The notes below the pieces were generated by a model. The model was not told the origin of the DNA, ran no database searches, and saw only the letters and a list, made by a program, of their open reading frames with translations. Source: an uncultured Micrococcales bacterium (GTDB taxonomy: Bacteria; Actinomycetota; Actinomycetes; Actinomycetales; Microbacteriaceae). Taken from it: a stretch of 8,105 bases of DNA. The DNA lies in NCBI GenBank assembly GCA_903831585.1, contig CAIKYE010000060.1, positions 1 through 8,105 on the forward strand, read 5' to 3'. Shown in pieces: positions 1-5,351 of this stretch (its first letter is position 1; each line of letters starts with the position of its first letter). The position numbers and the translations under genes are program-made.

Positions 1-351
1 GTTATCACAGATCGCTACCTCGATTCATCGGTGGCATATCAGGGCAGCGGTCGCGACCTCGGATTCGACCAGGTGCGAGACCTTTCACTTTTTGCAGTCG
101 ATGGATTGCTGCCAGACCTAACCGTGTTGCTAGATCTTGATGCCGAGAAAGCAGCGGCGAGAAGGAGCAACACCGGCGCTGAACCAGATCGTCTCGAGCG
201 AGCAAAGACCGAGTTCTTCGAAACGGTGCGAAAGTCTTATTTAGATATGGCTGCCGCAGAACCGTCACGTTGGTTGGTTTTAGATGCCGAGCAGAGCGTC
301 GAAACCATGCAGGCAAAGATTCGTGAGCGCGTTCAGGGATTGCTCGGGTAA
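1..351 (+). CDS. tmk: Thymidylate kinase, 3' part (5' end outside window)
   Basis: Cytosolic dTMP kinase, which phosphorylates dTMP to dTDP with ATP in dTTP synthesis. The frame is open from base 1 (VITDRYLDSS), so this is the C-terminal 116 residues of a protein usually about 200-215 long; the P-loop lies off the left edge. Visible landmarks are the DRY motif with following serines (visible residues 4-10), the AYQG substrate-site segment (12-15), the LPDLTVLLDLD strand (about 37-47) and a LID-like segment with RR...EPDRLE (about 53-66). These match E. coli Tmk in order (DRH...AYQG, RPDLTLYLD, ELDRIE). An in-frame GTG at 31 is internal and is not the start. The stop TAA shares one base with the holB ATG (TAATG), so the two are probably translationally coupled. 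The family call is firm; only the N-terminus is missing. Confidence 0.95.
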   Translation, partial: VITDRYLDSSVAYQGSGRDLGFDQVRDLSLFAVDGLLPDLTVLLDLDAEKAAARRSNTGAEPDRLERAKTEFFETVRKSYLDMAAAEPSRWLVLDAEQSVETMQAKIRERVQGLLG

Positions 352-1496
352 TGCCAACCCCGATTTGGCGTGAACTATTTGGGCAGGCAGATGCCATCGC
401 TCAACTCGAACAAGCTGTAAAAACCCGCGACCAGGGCGTGCAGCACGCTTGGTTGATGACCGGCCCACCCGGCTCGGGTCGCTCGAATATGGCAGTTGCG
501 TTTGCGGCAGCCCTGCTTTGCGCCGAAGGCGGCTGCGGTACCTGCCGCTCTTGCACCCTGGCCATGTCTGGCAACCATCCAGACATCGACGTTTTGACCA
601 CCGAGAAGGTCGGCATCTCTATCGAAGAGGTTCGCAACCTTGTCCTCAGCGCTCAAATGGGTGGTTCGATGGGTCGCTATCGAATCATGATTATTGAAGA
701 TGCCGATCGCATGGCCGAACGTTCGTCAAACGTTTTGCTGAAAGCTCTCGAAGAACCACCGACTGGCACCGTCTGGATACTCTGCGCACCGAGCGAAGCA
801 GACATGTTGCCGACAATTCGCTCTCGCGTGCGCCGAATAACTCTGAAGACTCCTGCTGTTGAAGAAGTAGCTCAATTGCTTGTTGAGCGCGACTCGATAG
901 ATAGAGCGCTTGCCTTGACCGTTGCCGCAGAAGCTCAAAGTCACATTGGCATGGCGCGCAGGTTGGCGACCAGCGTCGATGCGCGTGGTCGACGCAAAGA
1001 CACTCTCGTTGCGGCCCTCGACATAGATTCTGTGACCAATGCCATGTTCACGGCTGATCGCTGGATTGATCTTGCGAGAAGAGATGCAGAAGCGCTCACC
1101 ACAGAGCGAGATTCTGAAGAGCGCGAAGAACTCTTGAGAGTGCTTGGTGTTGAGGACACTTCAAAACTGCCACCCTATGCGCGAGCCGATGTGAAGACCC
1201 TTGAAGAATCTCAGAAGCGCAGAGCAACAAGATCACTTCGCGATGGTCTAGATCGAATATTGGTTGACCTGCTTTCGCTCTATCGCGATGTCTTGATGCT
1301 TCAGCTTGTGGCAGAGGTGCCACTCGTGAATGAAGGGCTAAAGACACAGATCTCTTCGGTTGCCAATCGCTCGAGCGCGCAGCAGAGTCTCGAGAAGCTT
1401 CGTCAAATCGAGTTGGCTCGAACCCGCATAGCGGCGAACGTTAAAGATCAGATGGTTCTTGAGGCCCTTGCTGTGAACCTGAGAACCAAGCCATGA
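351..1496 (+). CDS. holB: DNA polymerase III delta-prime (clamp-loader) subunit
   Basis: Subunit of the clamp loader that opens and places the beta sliding clamp on primed DNA. The protein has 381 residues, usual for actinobacterial delta-prime. In order: a DnaX/HolB-like start (WRELFGQADAI, 6-16), a P-loop region GPPGSGRS (38-45) in which Arg44 stands where the Walker lysine normally is, a four-cysteine zinc module (C57, C62, C65, C68), a Walker-B-like IIEDAD (114-119), SNVLLKALEEPP (126-137), and the SRC-type loop as TIRSRV (155-160). A helical C-terminal region follows. The altered P-loop agrees with delta-prime being a non-hydrolysing stator, which separates it from DnaX (tau/gamma). Start: the ATG at 351 overlaps the tmk stop by one base, with AGGGA at 335-339 as a weak ribosome site. 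It ends in a 4-base ATGA overlap with the next gene. Context with tmk is the standard one. Confidence 0.95.
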   Translation: MPTPIWRELFGQADAIAQLEQAVKTRDQGVQHAWLMTGPPGSGRSNMAVAFAAALLCAEGGCGTCRSCTLAMSGNHPDIDVLTTEKVGISIEEVRNLVLSAQMGGSMGRYRIMIIEDADRMAERSSNVLLKALEEPPTGTVWILCAPSEADMLPTIRSRVRRITLKTPAVEEVAQLLVERDSIDRALALTVAAEAQSHIGMARRLATSVDARGRRKDTLVAALDIDSVTNAMFTADRWIDLARRDAEALTTERDSEEREELLRVLGVEDTSKLPPYARADVKTLEESQKRRATRSLRDGLDRILVDLLSLYRDVLMLQLVAEVPLVNEGLKTQISSVANRSSAQQSLEKLRQIELARTRIAANVKDQMVLEALAVNLRTKP

Positions 1497-3040
1497 ACCT
1501 AAACTTGTTGAATCGAAAGGCAGTCGTGAGAGCAAACAAGGCAATCGCCACAGTCGCTAGTTTCGCCCTACTGCTAGCGGGGTGTGCAACCTTTGCGCCC
1601 ACCGAATCGGCCGTCTCACAAGACATTCCAGCGGCTTTGAAAACCTTCTATACCCAGAGCGTCAACTGGAAGGACTGTGGCGAACAGCTCAAGTGCACCA
1701 CAATCAAGGTGCCAATCGATTACAGCAAACCGGCTTCGGGCTCAATAAACCTTTCTCTCAACTACTTGGCTTCAACCGGCACCGCCGACCTCGGCTGGCT
1801 GCTCGAGAACCCGGGTGGACCGGGTGGCTCTGGCATCGACTTCGTTGCCGGTGCCTCAGAGCAGGTTGCCAGTGTTGCTGTGCGCAAGCGCTACAACGTG
1901 GTGGGCTTCGACCCGCGCGGGGTTCAGCGCAGTGCACCGATTAAGTGCCTAAGCCCAAAAGCCACCGATGAGTTTCTCTATGGCACGACACCAGGCGCGC
2001 CTGGCTCGGCGACCGAGATAGCTGCCCAGCGCAAGGCGATGAAGACCTACATAAACGCCTGCGTTAAGAACAGCGGAAAAATCTTCGGCTTCGTAGACAC
2101 CGTCTCGGCTGCTCGTGACATGGACGTCATTCGTGCGGTCTTGGGTGAAGACAAACTCAACTTCATGGGCTTTTCTTATGGAACCTTTCTTGGAACAACT
2201 TATGCTTCTGTGTTTCCGCAGCGCGTCGGACGATTCGTTCTTGATGGCGCAATCGACCCGACAGTTAGTGACGAAGATCAGAGTTCAAATCAACTCAAGG
2301 CATTCGACCAGGCTCTAAAAAACTACTTGGATAACTGCCTCAAGATTGATAAGAAGTGTCCGTTCACCGGCAGTGTCGACGAGTCAATGAAGAGAATTAC
2401 AAACTGGTACAAGCAGCTCGAAACCAAACCATTGTCAACTACGCTCGGCTCGCGCAAACTGACAATCGCTGGCGGCATCACGGGTTTGATCATGACGCTA
2501 TACAGCGATGACTATTGGCAATACACCACTGCTGCTTTTACAAACGCATTTGCTGGCGATGGCACAACGTTCTTGCAGTTGGCCGACTTCTATAACGACA
2601 GGGAAGCCAACGGCACCTATGGCTCGAACCAACTGGAGGCCAATCTCGCGGTGTCTTGTCTCGATGGCAGATCCAACCCAAGTGCCGCAGCGATGAAAGC
2701 ACAAAACACCAAGCTGCAAAAACTCAGCCCATTCTTTGGTCGCTATTGGCTCAACGGCGCTCTAGGTTGCGAGCAGTGGCCTTACAAAATTGCGGCGAAA
2801 CCAAAGAGCTATGCGGCAAAAGGTTCTGCACCGATCATCGTCGTCGGCACCACGGGTGACCCAGCCACGCCATATTGGCAAGCTCAAAACCTGGCGAACA
2901 AGATTCTCGACAACGCGCAACTGGTTACTTTCAATGGCGAGGGCCACACGGCCTATGGTCGCTCGAACGAGTGCGTCGTCAAGAACATTGACGCCTATTT
3001 GATCGATGGCATTGTTCCGAGCTCAGATCCGAACTGTTGA
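1493..3040 (+). CDS. Secreted alpha/beta-hydrolase lipoprotein, tripeptidyl-aminopeptidase type
   Basis: Probable cell-surface serine exopeptidase of the Streptomyces tripeptidyl aminopeptidase (TAP) / proline-iminopeptidase-like group, which releases short peptides from the N-terminus of substrates. The 515-residue product starts with a basic n-region (to about K16), a hydrophobic stretch and a lipobox LAGC, with Cys31 the expected lipid-modified residue. An oxyanion-hole segment ENPGGPGGSG lies at 105-114, FDPRG at 139-143, the nucleophile elbow GFSYG at 226-230 (Ser228), the acid in TTGDPATP (Asp456) and the base in GEGHTAYG (His485). The SCLD (388-391) and CEQWP (426-430) segments and the C-terminal part match the TAP-like C-terminal domain. 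Ten cysteines follow the lipobox, an even number compatible with disulfides outside the membrane. The ATG overlaps the holB stop by 4 bases (ATGA). Substrate specificity cannot be read from sequence; an esterase activity is possible. Confidence 0.9.
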   Translation: MNLNLLNRKAVVRANKAIATVASFALLLAGCATFAPTESAVSQDIPAALKTFYTQSVNWKDCGEQLKCTTIKVPIDYSKPASGSINLSLNYLASTGTADLGWLLENPGGPGGSGIDFVAGASEQVASVAVRKRYNVVGFDPRGVQRSAPIKCLSPKATDEFLYGTTPGAPGSATEIAAQRKAMKTYINACVKNSGKIFGFVDTVSAARDMDVIRAVLGEDKLNFMGFSYGTFLGTTYASVFPQRVGRFVLDGAIDPTVSDEDQSSNQLKAFDQALKNYLDNCLKIDKKCPFTGSVDESMKRITNWYKQLETKPLSTTLGSRKLTIAGGITGLIMTLYSDDYWQYTTAAFTNAFAGDGTTFLQLADFYNDREANGTYGSNQLEANLAVSCLDGRSNPSAAAMKAQNTKLQKLSPFFGRYWLNGALGCEQWPYKIAAKPKSYAAKGSAPIIVVGTTGDPATPYWQAQNLANKILDNAQLVTFNGEGHTAYGRSNECVVKNIDAYLIDGIVPSSDPNC

Positions 3041-3114
3041 TCGCTGAATTTACTGGCCCGTCTGCACACCGGTGTTTCGGTAAACTTGCCCTGTCGCAAG
3101 CACTTTTGCGGCAC

Positions 3115-3187
3115 GCCGCCTTAGCTCAGTTGGTAGAGCAGCTCCCTCGTAAAGAGCAGGTCTGGGGTTCAATTCCCCAAGGTGGCT
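3115..3187 (+). tRNA. tRNA-Thr, anticodon CGT
   Basis: A 73-base cloverleaf can be folded by hand. The acceptor stem GCCGCCT (3115-3121) pairs with AGGTGGC (3180-3186), with one G-U pair, and T3187 is the discriminator. The D stem GCTC/GAGC is 3124-3127 with 3136-3139, and its loop AGTTGGTA carries the usual GG. The anticodon loop C-T-CGT-A-A spans 3146-3152 with anticodon CGT at 3148-3150, which reads ACG (Thr); A37 follows U36 as expected for threonine tRNAs. The T stem TGGGG/CCCCA (3163-3167 with 3175-3179) encloses TTCAATT. The 3' CCA is not encoded (CTT follows), so it must be added after transcription. One oddity is that the closing pair of the anticodon stem, C3145 with A3153 (31-39), is a mismatch. 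The gene starts 74 bases after the hydrolase stop and ends 60 bases before the ktrB ATG. Confidence 0.96.
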
Positions 3188-3188
3188 C

Positions 3189-3219
3189 TTGATGCGGCTG
3201 AACCCTTCAGGAGTAGTAT
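3189..3219 (+). promoter_or_regulatory. Possible ktrB promoter (weak)
   Basis: TTGATG at 3189-3194 (four of six bases of the -35 consensus) is followed after 19 bases by TAGTAT at 3214-3219 (four of six of the -10 consensus, keeping the key first TA and last T). Transcription would begin near 3226 and give a short leader carrying the ribosome site at 3233-3240. Chance matches of this quality are common, and read-through from the tRNA gene is an equally good explanation for ktrAB expression. Confidence is therefore low. Confidence 0.22.
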
Positions 3220-3243
3220 GGCTCTTGGCTCTGGAAGGGGTTC
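3200..3243 (+). promoter_or_regulatory. Imperfect hairpin covering the ktrB ribosome site
   Basis: GAACCC (3200-3205) can pair with GGGTTC (3238-3243), and TTC (3206-3208) with GAA (3234-3236), leaving G3237 bulged. That gives nine base pairs around a 25-base loop. The 3' arm contains nearly all of GGAAGGGG, the best Shine-Dalgarno sequence for ktrB. If transcription starts upstream, at or before the tRNA, this fold could hide the ribosome site. If it starts near 3226 the 5' arm is absent. The pairing is visible; the regulatory role is an inference. Confidence 0.3.
3233..3240 (+). promoter_or_regulatory. ktrB ribosome binding site (decides the start)
   Basis: GGAAGGGG ends 7 bases before the ATG at 3248, a strong and well-spaced Shine-Dalgarno sequence. 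The alternative in-frame ATG at 3218 has AGGAG (3209-3213) only 4 bases upstream, which is close for good initiation. An in-frame GTG at 3182 lies inside the tRNA acceptor stem and is not credible. Confidence 0.7.
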
Positions 3244-3247
3244 AAAA

Positions 3248-4624
3248 ATGCTAAACCGCAAAGGTTTAAGCCCCGCTCAACTGGTGGCTGTGGCATTCAC
3301 CCTAATGATTTTGTTGGGCACAGCATTGCTGATGCTTCCGGCAGCCAGCGCATCCGGCAAATCAACGAGTTTCATAGACGCACTCTTCACCTCAACTTCT
3401 GCTGTTACCGTCACGGGCCTTGGCACTCTCGACACCGAAACCCATTGGTCATTCTGGGGTCACCTGATTCTTGGACTGCTAATTCAAATCGGCGGTTTTG
3501 GAATCGTCGGATTCGCCAGTCTTGTTGGCTACTTGCTCGAGGGCCGCATCTCGCTCAAGAACAAGATGACAACTTCATCTGAGGCATCAATCGCTGTTGC
3601 TCCAGACGTAAAGTCGCTGCTCAAGAACATTGCAAAGATGATGCTTGGCTTTCAAGCAGTTCTTTTTGTGTTTCTCTTCGTTCGATTTCTGACCAAATAC
3701 AACTACGACTGGCAAGACGCTCTGGGTCACGGCCTATTTCACGCAATTGCCAGTTTCAACAACGCGGGCTTTGCGCTTTACTCAGACAGCCTGATGGGAT
3801 TTGCTCGCGATGGCTGGATTATCGCGCCAATTTTCGTAACTGTCTTCATCGCCAGCCTTGGCTTTCCGGTGTTGGTTGAAATTCGCGACAGGCTCAAGCT
3901 GAAGTTGCTAAAGCTGTTCAAAAGAAAACCGGACTACTGGATGGCCGCCCAGTGGTCTCTCAACTCCAGGATTGTTCTCTGGTCGAGCTTTGTACTTCTC
4001 ATTGCCGGTACTTTTGGTGTTGCCATAATGGAATGGAACAACCCTCAGACACTGGGCAAACTTGATCCGATAAGTAAATCTCTCGACAGCATTTTTGCTT
4101 CTGTTATGCCGCGTACCGCCGGGTTCAATGCCATGGACATAAGCGCACTAAACCCAGCAACCTGGCTTGGGATAGAAATTTTGATGTTCATCGGTGGCGC
4201 CAGTGCTTCTACCGCGGGTGGAATCAAGCTCGGCACCGCTGTCGTGCTCTTTTACGTTATCTACACAGAGATTCGCGGCGAGACAGCAGTAAACATTGGT
4301 AACCGTCGTTTGCCTAGATCAATGCAACGCCAAGCGCTAACCATCGTGACCCTTACAACCTTTGTGATTCTTGGTGCAGTGGCCCTGCTCAGATTGACCA
4401 CCGACTTCTCTCTAGACCAGATTCTTTTCGAGGTGGTTTCTGCCACGGGCACCGTCGGGCTCTCAACTGGCATCACGGCTGATCTGCCCGATCACGCCAA
4501 GTTCTTGCTTTCGCTGCTGATGCTATTTGGCCGCCTTGGGCCGATTGTTGTGGCCACATCGCTGGCCTTGCGAAAAACCAGACGTCATTTTGAATATCCG
4601 AAGGAAAGACCCCTAATTGGTTAA
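3248..4624 (+). CDS. ktrB: KtrB/TrkH-type potassium uptake membrane subunit
   Basis: Integral membrane subunit of a KtrAB/TrkAH potassium uptake system, the superfamily built from four membrane-pore-membrane repeats. From the ATG at 3248 the protein has 458 residues, close to known KtrB proteins. The four pore-loop filters are visible in order: TVTGL (about 54-58), SFNNAGF (169-175), PRTAGFN (288-294) and GTVGLS (401-406). The glycine/serine-rich loop FIGGASASTAGGIK (314-327) sits in the third repeat, where the family has its intramembrane gate loop. A basic segment, KLKLLKLFKRK (217-227), lies on the likely cytoplasmic side between repeats. Hydrophobic helices flank each loop. The start was chosen for GGAAGGGG seven bases upstream; an ATG at 3218 would add 10 residues. 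The KtrA partner follows after 37 bases. Whether transport is Na+- or H+-coupled cannot be read from the sequence. Confidence 0.93.
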   Translation: MLNRKGLSPAQLVAVAFTLMILLGTALLMLPAASASGKSTSFIDALFTSTSAVTVTGLGTLDTETHWSFWGHLILGLLIQIGGFGIVGFASLVGYLLEGRISLKNKMTTSSEASIAVAPDVKSLLKNIAKMMLGFQAVLFVFLFVRFLTKYNYDWQDALGHGLFHAIASFNNAGFALYSDSLMGFARDGWIIAPIFVTVFIASLGFPVLVEIRDRLKLKLLKLFKRKPDYWMAAQWSLNSRIVLWSSFVLLIAGTFGVAIMEWNNPQTLGKLDPISKSLDSIFASVMPRTAGFNAMDISALNPATWLGIEILMFIGGASASTAGGIKLGTAVVLFYVIYTEIRGETAVNIGNRRLPRSMQRQALTIVTLTTFVILGAVALLRLTTDFSLDQILFEVVSATGTVGLSTGITADLPDHAKFLLSLLMLFGRLGPIVVATSLALRKTRRHFEYPKERPLIG

Positions 4625-4625
4625 G

Positions 4626-4644
4626 TCGCTAAAGTTGTTAGCGA
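4626..4644 (+). promoter_or_regulatory. Intercistronic hairpin between ktrB and ktrA
   Basis: TCGCTAA (4626-4632) and TTAGCGA (4638-4644) form a perfect 7-base-pair stem around the loop AGTTG. It starts two bases after the ktrB stop and ends directly against the ktrA ribosome site (AGAGAAGG, about 4645-4652). It has no T-run and is not an intrinsic terminator. It could affect mRNA stability or ribosome access at ktrA, or be a DNA-level operator. The pairing is seen directly; the role is inferred. Confidence 0.4.
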
Positions 4645-4645
4645 A

Positions 4646-4664
4646 GAGAAGGTGCATGTAATTG
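4646..4664 (+). promoter_or_regulatory. ktrA translation start region: SD, ATG-TAA pair, TTG start
   Basis: AAGG at 4649-4652 lies 9 bases before the TTG at 4662. Between them is ATG TAA (4656-4661), in the same frame as ktrA: an ATG followed at once by a stop and then by the TTG. Because of that stop, the annotated protein cannot start at the ATG. No other ATG, GTG or TTG occurs in frame before the nucleotide-binding GLGRFG motif, so TTG is the only usable start. Confidence 0.6.
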
Positions 4665-5351
4665 CCAAAGTCAAACGCTCCAAGCCGCCGTCGCAGTTTT
4701 CACGCAGCAAACGTTGCCGTAATTGGTCTCGGCCGGTTTGGTACATCGCTGGCACTTGAACTTGTCAACGGTGGCCATCAAGTTCTGGGCATTGATAGCG
4801 ACGAGAAAGTCGTTCAAAGTCTGGCAGGTCAATTGACCCACGTGGTTGCAGCAGACACCACCGACGAAGAGACTCTGAAAGAACTTGGCCTTGCCGATCT
4901 CGATTGCGCAGTTGTTGCGATTGGAGCCGACCTTGAGGCAAGCATTTTGACAACCTCGCTCTTGCTGCAGCTTGGAGTGAAGCAACTCTGGGCTAAGGCG
5001 AACTCCGCCGCGCACGGCAAGATTTTGAATCAGCTCGGCGCGCACCACGTAATTTTTCCAGAGTATGAAATGGGCCGTCGTGTCGCCCACATGGTCACCG
5101 GCGAATCGCTCGACTACGTGCAGATCGACGAAGACTTCGTGATGGTCAAAGTTATTTGCCCGCAATCATTTGACGGCCAAACTCTGGCCGAACTCAAGAT
5201 TCGTAGTAACTACGAAGTCACTGTTGTTGCGGTGAATCATGGCAATGGCCTCTACGAACCAGCTTTTCCCGAGACCGAACTCAAGGTAGGAGATCTGCTT
5301 GTTGTCGCCGGCCGCAAGCAGCCACTCGACGAGTTTGTGCAGCTGCAGTAA
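4662..5351 (+). CDS. ktrA: KtrA/TrkA-type RCK gating subunit of potassium uptake
   Basis: Cytoplasmic regulator that forms a nucleotide-binding ring on KtrB and gates potassium entry. It has 229 residues with a single N-terminal RCK (Rossmann) domain, about 17-135, and a C-terminal RCK_C domain, about 150-229. That is the KtrA architecture, not the tandem E. coli TrkA of about 458 residues. The dinucleotide motif GLGRFG is at 22-27, and the acidic residue ending beta-2, which selects an adenine-nucleotide ribose, is Asp45 in GID. FPEYEMGRRVA (132-142) matches the conserved hinge. The first 15 residues are basic (PSRRRS) and not part of the fold. The start is the TTG at 4662. RCK_C domains of related proteins bind c-di-AMP, and control by that nucleotide is possible but not shown here. 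The stop directly abuts the stop of the convergent reductase gene. Confidence 0.93.
   Translation: MPKSNAPSRRRSFHAANVAVIGLGRFGTSLALELVNGGHQVLGIDSDEKVVQSLAGQLTHVVAADTTDEETLKELGLADLDCAVVAIGADLEASILTTSLLLQLGVKQLWAKANSAAHGKILNQLGAHHVIFPEYEMGRRVAHMVTGESLDYVQIDEDFVMVKVICPQSFDGQTLAELKIRSNYEVTVVAVNHGNGLYEPAFPETELKVGDLLVVAGRKQPLDEFVQLQ

Noticed and set aside
5..397. Minus-strand open frame of 130 codons opposite tmk
   Set aside because: It overlaps a clear thymidylate kinase frame and the tmk/holB junction; no motif or credible start region.
3066..3075. Perfect 10-base palindrome ACACCGGTGT before the tRNA, considered as an operator
   Set aside because: Several palindromes of this length are expected by chance in a window of this size and there is no second copy nearby.
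3081..3110. TAAACT (3081-3086) as a tRNA promoter -10 element, and small hairpins CTTGC/GCAAG and CGCAA/TTGCG as a terminator for the hydrolase operon
   Set aside because: No acceptable -35 at the right spacing was found for TAAACT. The hairpins have 5-base stems without a following T-run, so neither call can be supported.
3182..3247. N-terminal extension of ktrB starting at GTG 3182
   Set aside because: The GTG lies inside the tRNA acceptor stem and the extra residues do not resemble the family. ATG 3248 has a strong, well-spaced ribosome site.
4671..5165. Long minus-strand open frame (164 codons) opposite ktrA
   Set aside because: The plus strand here encodes a well-conserved RCK protein. 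The antisense translation has no recognisable domain or ribosome site, and long antisense frames are common opposite such genes.
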